DNA of 64,000 nt, from contig CAVVKG010000001.1 in NCBI GenBank assembly GCA_963748925.1, positions 434,001 through 498,000 on the forward strand, read 5' to 3'. Numbering within the stretch: the stretch's first letter is position 1; each line of letters starts with the position of its first letter. This document shows positions 25,871 through 34,258 of this stretch, in pieces. The position numbers were made by a program, and so were the translations under genes. The stretch is from Cryomorpha sp963748925 (GTDB taxonomy: Bacteria > Bacteroidota > Bacteroidia > Flavobacteriales_D > Cryomorphaceae). A model generated the notes under the pieces. The model made no database searches. It was given only the letters and a program-made list of their open reading frames with translations, and was not told where the DNA came from.

Positions 25871-26266
25871 ATGGAAGCCACACTTAGCAAGGATACAGTT
25901 GAACTGATAAATAAACTTAGAACTCTCGTAGAAAAAAAGGGTATCGTCAAAGATGATGTTGTAAAGATTCTGATGGAATTAAGACCACACTTTATAGAAC
26001 AGAGCCAACCTTTGATTACGCGTGTTATCAGGCTTACAGCAGAATATATTGGTGATCGTGGAACTTTCGATATCAACCTGCTTGCAGAAGAAGATGAAGA
26101 AGGAAATATCGATGAGCAAATCGATATGGATTCAGACGATAGTTTTATGGAAGTAAAAGAAAACTTTCTTTACCTACTAGATCTTTTTGCTCATCCCGAA
26201 AATCAAGTCAATAAAGACGAACTCCAGCGAATTAAGGCCATTTATCTTGACAGGGACATGTTCTAA
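25871..26266 (+). CDS. hypothetical acidic soluble protein
   Basis: 131 aa from ATG at 25871 (MEATLSKDTVELINKLRTLV). It is helical and acidic, with an Asp/Glu-rich patch in the middle (LLAEEDEEGNIDEQIDMDSD) and no membrane segment. I do not recognise the family. The stop is 1 base before the lipoprotein gene that follows, which suggests an operon. A perfect -7 element TAATTTTG lies at 25845-25852, giving a leader of about 12 bases; no good -33 element is seen. Confidence 0.75.
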   Translation: MEATLSKDTVELINKLRTLVEKKGIVKDDVVKILMELRPHFIEQSQPLITRVIRLTAEYIGDRGTFDINLLAEEDEEGNIDEQIDMDSDDSFMEVKENFLYLLDLFAHPENQVNKDELQRIKAIYLDRDMF

Positions 26267-26267
26267 A

Positions 26268-27053
26268 ATGCGTCTTTTTCAAATTTTGGTAATAAGCGGT
26301 TTACTGGTCATTATATCTTGCACAAGTGAATCTGTTGATTCAAATGCTGATACGAGGTCAGATTCTGAAATTATCGTTGATAGTGCTATTGCTTTTCATG
26401 GTGGTAACCATTATTTGAATTCCGACATACATTTTGGATTCAGAGATAAGCACTATAGTGTGAGTAACACTGGCAGTGCCTTTGTTTACGGTTCTAGCCA
26501 TACAGATTCACTTGGTAGACACGAGAGAAAACTCGCGAATATTGGTTATGAGTCTTTCTTAAATGGTGCTCGCTTAAAGCTTTCAGCAAAAGATAGTGCA
26601 GCGCAGGCGGGATCATTAAATTCTGTTGTTTATTTCGCATTGTTACCTTCTCTTCTGAAGGACGAAGCGGTAAAGCAAGAATTAGATGGAGAAGATAGTA
26701 TAAAGGGAAAGGACTATTACCGCATTAAGGTCACATTTTCAAAGGATGGGGGCGGCTTAGATTACGATGATGTTTATCTCTACTGGTTTGATCAAAATGA
26801 CTATTCTATGGATTATCTGGCCTATTCTTTTCATGTAAATGATGGAGGGTCTCGTTTTAGAGCAGCATACAACTCACGGAGGATTAACGGAATTATTTTT
26901 CAGGATTACGAAAATTTTAAAGGTCCTGCTCCAGATTCGCTTAAGTTCATTGGCGACATGTACAAGGCAGAAAAGCTGCCATTACTTTCTCGCATAGAGT
27001 TGAATAGAATAGCAGTTATGCAGAAATCGGTTTCCATATCCGAGTTGAAATAA
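26268..27053 (+). CDS. lipoprotein, DUF6503-like
   Basis: 261 aa from ATG at 26268. The signal MRLFQILVISGLLVIISC ends in a lipobox with C18, so it should be a membrane-anchored lipoprotein. The body has AIAFHGGNHYLNSDIHFGF, SLNSVVYFALLPSLL, YYRIKVTFSKDGGGLDYDDV, and YLAYSFHVNDGGSRFRAA, a pattern I associate with the Bacteroidota family DUF6503. It resembles LolA/LolB-type beta-folds in strand pattern, but that is only an impression. A longer upstream frame exists but would overlap the previous gene by 80 bases and hide the signal peptide. Confidence 0.75.
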   Translation: MRLFQILVISGLLVIISCTSESVDSNADTRSDSEIIVDSAIAFHGGNHYLNSDIHFGFRDKHYSVSNTGSAFVYGSSHTDSLGRHERKLANIGYESFLNGARLKLSAKDSAAQAGSLNSVVYFALLPSLLKDEAVKQELDGEDSIKGKDYYRIKVTFSKDGGGLDYDDVYLYWFDQNDYSMDYLAYSFHVNDGGSRFRAAYNSRRINGIIFQDYENFKGPAPDSLKFIGDMYKAEKLPLLSRIELNRIAVMQKSVSISELK

Positions 27054-27118
27054 ACTGTTGCCGATTAGACTTTAAAAAGTTTAGAAGAAAAAAAGTAAAT
27101 TCCTCTAGTTAGAATTCG

Positions 27119-27147
27119 TTTCAAAGAAAAATAAAATCTTATATTTG
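27119..27147 (+). promoter_or_regulatory. promoter of tRNA-Arg
   Basis: TTTC (27119-27122), a 17-base spacer and TATATTTG (27140-27147, full match to TAnnTTTG) precede the tRNA. The predicted start near 27154 leaves a 5' leader of about 13 bases for RNase P to remove. Confidence 0.6.
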
Positions 27148-27166
27148 CACCCGCAAAACAATGCAT

Positions 27167-27240
27167 GGCTGCGTAGCTTAACTGGATAGAGCACCGCACT
27201 ACGGATGCGGAGGTTCGGGGTTCGAATCCCTGCGCGGTCA
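27167..27240 (+). tRNA. tRNA-Arg (anticodon ACG)
   Basis: A full cloverleaf can be drawn over 74 bases. The acceptor arm GGCTGCG pairs with CGCGGTC (two G-T pairs). The anticodon stem CCGCA/TGCGG encloses CTACGGA with anticodon ACG, which should be edited to ICG and read CGU/CGC/CGA. The T arm is CGGGG-TTCGAAT-CCCTG. The discriminator is A at 27240. The 3' CCA is not encoded and must be added. It is flanked by its own promoter and terminator. Confidence 0.97.
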
Positions 27241-27251
27241 CTAATGGGGAA

Positions 27252-27283
27252 AAACCCAAACCTGAAAAGGTTTGGGTTTTTTT
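27252..27283 (+). terminator. intrinsic terminator after tRNA-Arg
   Basis: AAACCCAAACC (27252-27262) pairs perfectly with GGTTTGGGTTT (27269-27279) around TGAAAA, followed by a T-run to 27283. The T-run also forms the outer part of the long palindrome that opens the repeat array. Confidence 0.9.
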
Positions 27284-27334
27284 ATGCAAATTTCTGTGCA
27301 AGCTCGCTTGCAAACAGAAATTTGCATAAAAAAA
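27277..27334. repeat. long palindrome at the left border of the tandem array
   Basis: A 21-base arm (27277-27297) is perfectly complementary to 27314-27334. The 16 bases between them continue the helix with GCAAG/CTTGC around CTCG, leaving only an AA bulge. The left arm exists once; the right arm is the start of each tandem unit. The folded hairpin would have about 26 bp. Confidence 0.9.
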
Positions 27335-28217
27335 CCGAGACGCGTTAGCGGCTTTGGTTTTTCGTCTGACTTCGGAGCGAAAGGGATCACGAAGTAATCC
27401 CCGCGTGTTCCTTTCTCCATTCATCCAAGAAAGCTCCTAAAAAGCATAATCAAAGGTCTTGCATTTATTCAAATTCACTATAGGGTGCGACCGCTTACAG
27501 GGTCGATTATTGAGGTGACATTTAACATTCTACAGACATCCGACGGCTTACAGCGTCGTTTATTTTAGGATTGAAGTGGCTCGCTTGCAAACAGAAATTT
27601 GCATAAAAAAACCGAGACGCGTTAGCGGCTTTGGTTTTTCGTCTGACTTCGGAGCGAAAGGGATCACGAAGTAATCCCCGCGTGTTCCTTTCTCCATTCA
27701 TCCAAGAAAGCTCCTAAAAAGCATAATCAAAGGTCTTGCATTTATTCAAATTCACTATAGGGTGCGACCTGCTTACAGGGTCGATTAGTGAGGTGACATT
27801 TAACATTCTACAGACATCCGACGGCTTACAGCGTCGTTTATTTTAGGATTGAAGTAGCTTGCTTGCAAACAGAAATTTGCATAAAAAAACCGAGACGCGT
27901 TAGCGGCTTTGGTTTTTCGTCTGACTTCGAAGCGAAAGGGATCAAGAAGTAATCCCCGTGAGTTCCTTTCTCCATTCATCCAAGAATGCTCCTAAAAAGC
28001 ATAATCTAAGGTCTTCCATTTATTCAAATTCACTATAAGGTGCGACCGCTTACAGGGTCGATTATTGAGGTGACATTTAACATTCTACAGACATCCGACG
28101 GCTTACAGCGTCGTTTATTTTAGGATTGAAGTGGCTTGCTTGCAAACAGAAATTTGCATAAAAAAACCGAGACGCGTTAGCGGCTTTGGTTTTTCGTCTG
28201 ACTTCGGAGCGAAAGGG
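27302..28217. repeat. tandem array of 277-278 bp units with twin GCTTACAG-loop hairpins
   Basis: Units start at 27302, 27579, 27857 and 28134; the first three are complete and the fourth stops after 84 bases. Copies differ at only a few positions each. A unit holds, in order: a GCAAA/TTTGC hairpin, an A-tract/T-tract hairpin (AAAAACC with GGTTTTT), a block with GGGATCACGAAGTAATCC, then two short hairpins. In unit 1 these are CGACC-GCTTACAG-GGTCG (27488-27505) and CGACG-GCTTACAG-CGTCG (27541-27558): different stems, the same 8-nt loop. No convincing gene is encoded. It lies directly behind a tRNA gene, a usual place for repeats and integrated elements. Confidence 0.92.
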
Positions 28218-28265
28218 TAGAGGATATGAGAAGTTTGTAACATTTATAAAACTTGACGAGATATC

Positions 28266-28523
28266 TCATTTTTCATCTTTATAGGATTCTCTAATTCTTC
28301 TTTTCACGTAAATTAACCTTAAAAGCCCAATCAAAAGAAGGATGGGTCCAATAATTATAAGCAGATAACCTATCCATTTAACTTCTTCAAACATATCCAA
28401 TTTTAGTATAGCTGCGCCAGAGCTTGAAAAAACAATGGCCGATCTGAAATAAGCCAGGAACGTTCGTTCGTTTGCAAGCCTTGTTCTCTCAATCGCTAGT
28501 TTGTCAGATAATTTAAGTTCCAT
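28266..28523 (-). CDS. DUF202 (YidH-like) membrane protein
   Basis: 85 aa. The opening LAIERTRLANERTFLAYFRSA is the DUF202 hallmark. Two membrane helices follow (IVFSSSGAAILKLDM region and IGYLLIIIGPILLLIGLLRLIYV), ending in a basic tail. Function unknown in the family. A perfect palindrome GAGATATCTC (28258-28267) touches its stop codon. It is the first gene after the repeat array. Confidence 0.85.
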   Translation of the reverse strand: MELKLSDKLAIERTRLANERTFLAYFRSAIVFSSSGAAILKLDMFEEVKWIGYLLIIIGPILLLIGLLRLIYVKRRIRESYKDEK

Positions 28524-28696
28524 GGTTAATTCAATTAATTTTCAATATCTCGAAAGATATAGAAAGTAAACTTTTGGAAGCAATTTTTATCATTGGCCTG
28601 ACAAATAAAGATTAAGCTATAAACAGCGAATACAAATATTGGATGCAACCCTTTGCAGTTTAAGTCGAGACTTAGAAAACAGAAAAGAATACAATT

Positions 28697-29632
28697 CTAC
28701 ATGTAAACTGCCCTTAAAACGATCTGATGCTGAAGTCCAATATCATTTAATTCTCCAAGTCTAATCTGCTGTAAGTTAGCAACGTATCCAAAGTCGATCG
28801 TGAACTTTCTTCCCAAAGTAACCTGGGCTCCTAAACCTCCAAAACCGCCCAAACCTGTACCGGTAAGTAGGTTGGCAGATTCTACAAACTGCCCTTGATT
28901 TGTGAAGAAGTTAGTAAGGTCAACTACTCCTCCCTGAAAATCACCGAGATTTATAAAGTTTGCCTCAAATTTCACAAAGGTCACTGTTCCTCCCAAATCG
29001 AAGTAAGGGAGAATAGTTGGAGTCTTTCCCTTAGCCTGTGCAGCTTTACGACCGAGTACCTTATGAATTCCGAGGTTTACCATAAGTCGTTGTTCTTCTC
29101 CACGAATTTGAAACCGCTCCAGTCGTTGGTTTTGAGAAGGATCCGGACTTGGTGCAACTCGCTGAATTGTAAATTCACCCACCGTTACAGGAAAGGTTCC
29201 ATTCACTTCAGTAAAAAAGCCGAAATCGCTGTTTATCATATATCTTAGGTGACCACCAAACATGAATGATCCCCGATAAGTCATTAATCCCGGCATGTCA
29301 GATTCATTGAAAATCCATTCTCCGGGCGCTGCATCCATGGCAAACGACGTTCGATCTTCAGCTTGAGGCGTTCCCTGGATGGCCTGATTTAACCAGGAAT
29401 TAGCAAAATTCTTGATTATTTCACCATCGCGCAGATATCCGTAACCACCGTAAATTCTTGCGGTTTTCTTATTCGCGAAATATATTCCAAGATTTAACCC
29501 TACATAAAGCCCTTTTACGCTATCGGGTGGGGTAGGCCCCTCGCCATCTTCGTAATTGTAAACCTGACCATTTGCCACCGAGCCAAAAAGCACGGCACCA
29601 ATAATTACTATTAATTGTATAAGTTTATTCAT
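28697..29632 (-). CDS. outer-membrane beta-barrel-like protein
   Basis: 311 aa with signal peptide (LIQLIVIIGAVLFGSVANGQ). The mature part alternates hydrophobic and polar residues as in beta-barrels, for example LYVGLNLGIYFANKK, GSFMFGGHLRYMINSDFGFFTEV and a final strand HQIVLRAVYM ending the chain. Glycine-rich LLTGTGLGGFGGLGAQVTLG lies near the end. Family and ligand are not recognised. Its start overlaps the end of the SGNH hydrolase by 8 bases, so the two are likely co-transcribed. Confidence 0.7.
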   Translation of the reverse strand: MNKLIQLIVIIGAVLFGSVANGQVYNYEDGEGPTPPDSVKGLYVGLNLGIYFANKKTARIYGGYGYLRDGEIIKNFANSWLNQAIQGTPQAEDRTSFAMDAAPGEWIFNESDMPGLMTYRGSFMFGGHLRYMINSDFGFFTEVNGTFPVTVGEFTIQRVAPSPDPSQNQRLERFQIRGEEQRLMVNLGIHKVLGRKAAQAKGKTPTILPYFDLGGTVTFVKFEANFINLGDFQGGVVDLTNFFTNQGQFVESANLLTGTGLGGFGGLGAQVTLGRKFTIDFGYVANLQQIRLGELNDIGLQHQIVLRAVYM

Positions 29633-30347
29633 CGAGTTTCATTTTGATATCATCAATAAAATCGGCTACCCAAAGTTCGTACATTTTCCCCGAAGGATGC
29701 AAATCATCATTGGCTATTAATCCAGGATTATCTGCTGCCAATCGCGAAATATCGGTAATGTAAAAATACGAAATACCGTAGCTTTCGGTGATTTCTCTAT
29801 TTACATTGTTAAACTGATCAATTTCTTTGGCAATTGTTTCAGCATTATCACTTCCAAAAGGGGTAACTCCATAATCTGGAATGGATACTACAAAGACATT
29901 ATTAGTATCATCACCAGCATATTGAATAGCCTGAACCAACAAGGTTTCAAACTCCTTTGCATACTCTTCAATACTCTTATTCTGATACTGATTATTAACT
30001 CCAATAAGCAAGGATACCAAGTCAAAAGTCGAATCGGGAGTGAAGCTCGCTGTTGCATTTAACAAATCTCCGGTGGTCCATCCATTCTGAGCAATTATAA
30101 CCGGCGGGTGGCAGGGATAGCCATCAGCATTGAGTTGATCGGATATTTTTACTGGGTAACGGTCACCTTCATCTTCGAGGCTGGTGCCAATGGTATAACT
30201 ATCGCCGAGCGCTAAATAATTTATTGTGTCCATAGAGATTGGGTTCTCCTGCGGTGGTATCATCTCATCATCATCGCAGGACGATAACAAGATTATGAAA
30301 ACGCTTATAATGGCCAGCATTATCTTATGTTTGAAGGTTACCAACAT
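29625..30347 (-). CDS. SGNH/GDSL hydrolase lipoprotein
   Basis: 240 aa from ATG at 30347 (MLVTFKHKIMLAIISVFIIL); this start gives a proper basic n-region and a lipobox with C24. An upstream start would overlap the carboxylase gene much further. The SGNH blocks are present: S50 in YLALGDSYTIG, N118 in LLIGVNNQY, and D214/H217 in DDLHPSG. It is probably an outer- or inner-membrane-anchored esterase; the substrate is unknown. The first 23 bases overlap the carboxylase stop region. Confidence 0.88.
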   Translation of the reverse strand: MLVTFKHKIMLAIISVFIILLSSCDDDEMIPPQENPISMDTINYLALGDSYTIGTSLEDEGDRYPVKISDQLNADGYPCHPPVIIAQNGWTTGDLLNATASFTPDSTFDLVSLLIGVNNQYQNKSIEEYAKEFETLLVQAIQYAGDDTNNVFVVSIPDYGVTPFGSDNAETIAKEIDQFNNVNREITESYGISYFYITDISRLAADNPGLIANDDLHPSGKMYELWVADFIDDIKMKLDE

Positions 30348-31968
30348 TATATCTTTTTTCTGCTGGAGCATTATTTGCTGCTTCAATACCGATGGCAATA
30401 TGTTTTCTCGTTTCAGCCGGATCTATTATGGCATCGAGCCAAAGTCTGGCAGCAGCGTAATAAGGCGAAGTTTGTTCGTCGTATCTGTTTTTAATTTTGT
30501 CGAAAAGCTCTTTTTCTTTTGCCTTTGTTATTTTTTCGCCTTTAGCTTTCATTGAAGCTACTTCTATCTGAAGTAAAACTTTGGCCGCCTGTGAGCCACC
30601 CATTACCGCCACTTGAGCCGTAGGCCAGCCTACAATTAATCGCGGGTCATAAGCTTTTCCACACATGGCGTAGTTACCAGCGCCATAACTGTTTCCGGTA
30701 ATAATTGTGAATTTTGGAACCACAGAATTGCTCATGGCGCTAACCAATTTAGCTCCATCTTTAATGATTCCTCCGTGCTCGCTTCTGCTACCCACCATAA
30801 AACCGGTTACATCCTGAAGAAAAACAAGCGGTATATTCTTTTGATTGCAATTCATGATAAAACGAGCTGCCTTATCAGCAGAGTCGCTGTAGATAACACC
30901 GCCAAACTGCATTTCACCCTTTTTGGTTTTAACGATATTGCGCTGATTGGCGACAACTCCAACCGCCCAGCCGTCAATTCTTCCGTAGCCACAACATATA
31001 GTTTGTCCGTAACCTTCTTTATATTCCGTAAACTCACTATCATCAAGTATACAATCGAGTAACCTCCTAACATCATAGGGAGTTGTTCTCTCTGTAGGGA
31101 AATGCTGGTAAATATCAGTCAACTCATGTTTCGGCATTTTCGGCTTCTCCCGACTAAAACCGGCTTCGATTTCAGTCTTACCTATTTTGTCAATGAGCCG
31201 CCGAATAGTTTCCAAACATTCTTTGTCGTTTGCAACTTTATAATCTATTACACCACTTATTTCAGCCTGAGTTGTAGCTCCGCCTAAAGTTTCATTATCA
31301 ACGGTTTCTCCAATGGCTGCTTTAACCAGGTAAGAGCCGGCTAGGAAAATAGTTCCTGTTTTGTCAACAATTAGTGATTCGTCGCTCATAATAGGCAGGT
31401 AGGCTCCACCCGCCACACAGCTTCCCATTACGGCTGCTATTTGTGGAATACCGCGTGAAGACATAACAGCATTGTTTCTAAAAATTCGGCCAAAATGCTC
31501 CTTATCCGGAAATATTTCATCTTGCATAGGCAAGAAAACACCGGCACTATCTACCAAATAAATGATCGGAATGCGGTTCTCCATTGCGATTTCCTGAGCG
31601 CGTAGGTTTTTCTTTCCAGTAATAGGAAACCAGGCTCCGGCCTTAACAGTGGCATCATTAGCCACAACAATACACTGTTTTCTCTTAATGTAACCCATTA
31701 CAACTACAACTCCTCCCGAAGGGCATCCGCCATATTCTTTGTACATGCCGTTTCCGGCAAGTGCGCCTATTTCGATACGCTCAGCACCCTTATCGAGTAG
31801 GGCATCAATTCTTTCACGGGCTGTTAATTTACCTTTATCGTGCTGTTTTTTAATTTTTGCTTCCCCACCTCCCTCATACACGGTTTCGAGTTCTCGTTTG
31901 AGTTTAGAAATTTTAAGGCGCATTTCATCCTCAAATTTATTCTGTTTCAATTCTTGGTTTGTAACCAT
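30325..31968 (-). CDS. acyl-CoA carboxylase carboxyltransferase (beta) subunit
   Basis: 547 aa, the length of methylcrotonyl-CoA carboxylase beta subunits. Crotonase-fold halves are clear: KGKLTARERIDALLDKG, VVANDATVKAGAWFPIT, MGSCVAGGAYLPIMSDESLIV, GTIFLAGSYLVKAAIGE, and in the second half VFLQDVTGFMVGSRSEHGGIIKDGAK with GNSYGAGNYAMCGKAYDPR. The motifs favour methylcrotonyl-CoA (leucine breakdown) over propionyl-CoA, but this is inference. No biotin-carboxylase/biotin-carrier subunit is adjacent, so the alpha subunit must be elsewhere. Confidence 0.9.
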   Translation of the reverse strand: MVTNQELKQNKFEDEMRLKISKLKRELETVYEGGGEAKIKKQHDKGKLTARERIDALLDKGAERIEIGALAGNGMYKEYGGCPSGGVVVVMGYIKRKQCIVVANDATVKAGAWFPITGKKNLRAQEIAMENRIPIIYLVDSAGVFLPMQDEIFPDKEHFGRIFRNNAVMSSRGIPQIAAVMGSCVAGGAYLPIMSDESLIVDKTGTIFLAGSYLVKAAIGETVDNETLGGATTQAEISGVIDYKVANDKECLETIRRLIDKIGKTEIEAGFSREKPKMPKHELTDIYQHFPTERTTPYDVRRLLDCILDDSEFTEYKEGYGQTICCGYGRIDGWAVGVVANQRNIVKTKKGEMQFGGVIYSDSADKAARFIMNCNQKNIPLVFLQDVTGFMVGSRSEHGGIIKDGAKLVSAMSNSVVPKFTIITGNSYGAGNYAMCGKAYDPRLIVGWPTAQVAVMGGSQAAKVLLQIEVASMKAKGEKITKAKEKELFDKIKNRYDEQTSPYYAAARLWLDAIIDPAETRKHIAIGIEAANNAPAEKRYNVGNLQT

Positions 31969-32003
31969 ATTGTATTGAGCTTTTTTTAAAAACCCAAATA
32001 TAA

Positions 32004-32624
32004 CTATTCCCCGCCTTTCAAAAGAATTGAATTTGCAGCAGGACCTTCATTCATCAATAAATCAATGATGGAGAGATTGGGACAAAAGGGAAATCGGTCA
32101 ACAAAGACCTGCATATAATCTGGAGAAGATAGAGTAGGTGGGAAGTCAGACGGCTTTTTTATAGGTGTTCGTAAATCTATTCCGGCATGTTTTTCCACGA
32201 AAGTGGAGCTATGCTGCCAGTTGCAATGAACACCAGCAAGCTCAAGCCAAAGCGGGAAACTCGAAAGAAACATATCTTTCATGCTGGAATGCTTTTGCTC
32301 CAAAAGTTTAACTACGAGAGGGAAGTAATGCTCAAAAAAAGGAGCAGAGCGATAGGCCGATTCAATAGCACGAAGATGCTCTCGGATCCAATGTTTTTCA
32401 TAATCAATTCCAATTTGATCTGTAGGAATTTTCGCACCTTTTTGACTCTTTACATTTATCGTAAGTGGAAGGACGCCATTAGCACTCAAAATGTGATATC
32501 TATTGCGAATTGTTTGTTTTTGGTAGTGCTCACCACCATCAATAATAATCTTTTCACATTTTGCACAAGCCACCAGATAGGGAATAGATGGAATTATGGA
32601 AATAGGAAGAATAACAGTGTTCAT
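32004..32624 (-). CDS. WbqC-family protein
   Basis: 206 aa from ATG at 32624. The motif HYQKQTIRNRYHILSANGVLPLTINVKSQKG... (a strand-rich start with QKQT-RNR-I-NG) and KHWIREHLRAIESAYRSAPFFEHY are the WbqC-family hallmarks. The family is named from a polysaccharide cluster; its chemistry is unclear. In Flavobacteriales it regularly follows lepB, as here (107 bases downstream of lepB on the same strand). Confidence 0.85.
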   Translation of the reverse strand: MNTVILPISIIPSIPYLVACAKCEKIIIDGGEHYQKQTIRNRYHILSANGVLPLTINVKSQKGAKIPTDQIGIDYEKHWIREHLRAIESAYRSAPFFEHYFPLVVKLLEQKHSSMKDMFLSSFPLWLELAGVHCNWQHSSTFVEKHAGIDLRTPIKKPSDFPPTLSSPDYMQVFVDRFPFCPNLSIIDLLMNEGPAANSILLKGGE

Positions 32625-32731
32625 TAAATTACAATTTATCCCTCCGACTAAACTTTTTATTAAAACCACTTTTCACCTGGAATGCAGTTCAAAATAAAAT
32701 ATTCCCTATTTCAATTACTAATTTAAAACCA

Positions 32732-34258
32732 TCAATCAACAAACGAAAACAATCTGCTCCAGCGAATATCTCCACCCGCTTCTTTGCTAAACCAAATAAA
32801 TACTGCTTTTCCAACCACGTGATCGTAGGGAACAAAGCCCCAAAATCTTGAATCGGCAGAGTTATGGCGGTTATCGCCCATCATGAAATAATAATTTTGC
32901 TTGAACGTATATTGATTTGTTTTTTCGCCGTTAATGTAGATTTCACCAGATTTCACTTCCAGGTCATTGTATTCATAAATGTCAATAGCGCGACGATACA
33001 GTGGAAGGTTCTCAATAGTAAGATCGATTGTTTCACCAGCTTTGGGAATCCAGAGTGGGCCAAAATTATCCTCAGTCCAACTATAGTCCGGGTGGTTGGG
33101 GAAAATATGTAAATCTGCTTGTGGGCGTTTTAGCTCGATAGTTACGGAATCAACAGATGACATACCATCAAAAATCTCTTTTTCTTTGAGTGTTAATGGC
33201 AAAGCATAAAATCCTTGGTAGCGATAGAACTCCTTCTGTGCATCAGTGAGCAAAATATCGTACTTTTCATGAAGCACTTCAGATGAAAGTGCAGATTTAG
33301 TATACACACTATATGTATACTGCATTCCTTCCGGATTTTCAATAGGCGAGCCATCTATGCTTACCTGGCGGTTTATTACTTCAATCGTTTCGCCCGGGAG
33401 ACCAATTGTTCGTTTTATATAATTCTCTTTTTTATCGATTGGTCTCACCGTGATTCCTCCTGTATTTGCCACGCGACCATCAGGGAGTATAAAACGATCT
33501 TTCATAAGATTCTCACGACCAAGCTGTCTTTGAAGTTGATAGTAACTTTGCTCGGGAATATTCACAACCACAGTGTCTCCTTCAGGGAAGTTGAAAACAG
33601 TGGCATCGTACCTTTCAACTTCACTAAATCCGGGAAGGCGCAGATAAGGTAATTTTTGCCATTCCAAATATGACTTAATATTCAGAATAGGAATGGTGTG
33701 GTGTGTAAGTGGAAATGCAATAGGCGTCATAGGCAATCTCGCGCCGTAGCTAGCTTTGCTTACGAACAAATAATCACCAACCAATAGTGATTCCTCCATG
33801 GATGGTGTAGGAATCGTGAAAGCTTCAATAAAGAAGGTTCGTATAATGGTTGCCGCTATAATTGCGAAAATGATAGCTTCAGCCCATTCACGGCTTCTGC
33901 TTTTCTTTTCATTTTTATAATCAGGTAAGCCTGTGTAAACAATTTCGGGTTTGAAGGCAAGCAAGGCTATAGTTACGAATGGTAGAAAAATAGCGATTAG
34001 ATACTGCACAAGGCTCCGCTGGCCAAAGGCACGTGCCAGCTCGTAATGCATTACAATGAGCATCAGAAAGTTTATGCCGGGCACGATGAGTAAAAGGATC
34101 CACCACCATGGTTTCTTAATTACTTTAAGTAAAATCCAAATATTGTAAACTGGTATAAACCCAGCCCAGGAAGGCTTTCCGGCTTTTTCAAAAATCTTCC
34201 AGAAACAAGCAAAGTAGGAGAGAATGGTCAGGTAAAAAATTGTTATTCCAATTATCAT
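32732..34258 (-). CDS. lepB: signal peptidase I with extra N-terminal membrane domain
   Basis: Cleaves signal peptides from exported proteins. The 508-aa protein is longer than the E. coli enzyme (324 aa). Residues 1-105 form an added three-helix membrane domain (YFACFWKIFEKAGKPSWAGF, WWWILLLIVPGINFLMLIV, LIAIFLPFVTIALLAF). The peptidase then follows a further helix at 127-145. Catalytic S153 lies in IPTPSMEESLL and K282 in YIKRTIGLPGE; MGDNRHNSADSRFWGFVP closes the domain. A large insertion lies between those boxes, as is usual for Bacteroidota LepB. The start overlaps dapB by 4 bases. Confidence 0.96.
   Translation of the reverse strand: MIIGITIFYLTILSYFACFWKIFEKAGKPSWAGFIPVYNIWILLKVIKKPWWWILLLIVPGINFLMLIVMHYELARAFGQRSLVQYLIAIFLPFVTIALLAFKPEIVYTGLPDYKNEKKSRSREWAEAIIFAIIAATIIRTFFIEAFTIPTPSMEESLLVGDYLFVSKASYGARLPMTPIAFPLTHHTIPILNIKSYLEWQKLPYLRLPGFSEVERYDATVFNFPEGDTVVVNIPEQSYYQLQRQLGRENLMKDRFILPDGRVANTGGITVRPIDKKENYIKRTIGLPGETIEVINRQVSIDGSPIENPEGMQYTYSVYTKSALSSEVLHEKYDILLTDAQKEFYRYQGFYALPLTLKEKEIFDGMSSVDSVTIELKRPQADLHIFPNHPDYSWTEDNFGPLWIPKAGETIDLTIENLPLYRRAIDIYEYNDLEVKSGEIYINGEKTNQYTFKQNYYFMMGDNRHNSADSRFWGFVPYDHVVGKAVFIWFSKEAGGDIRWSRLFSFVD

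Noticed and set aside
27065..27424. 119-aa open frame on the minus strand across tRNA-Arg and its terminator
   Set aside because: It reads the tRNA backwards (the segment reading TAQGFEPRTS is the typical antisense-tRNA artefact) and enters the repeat array; not a gene.
27302..28217. Repeat array considered as CRISPR
   Set aside because: Units are 277-278 bp and nearly identical throughout, with no short repeat/unique spacer alternation and no cas genes.
28258..28267. Palindrome GAGATATCTC at the DUF202 stop
   Set aside because: Too short and placed in the coding end; no second copy or regulatory context.
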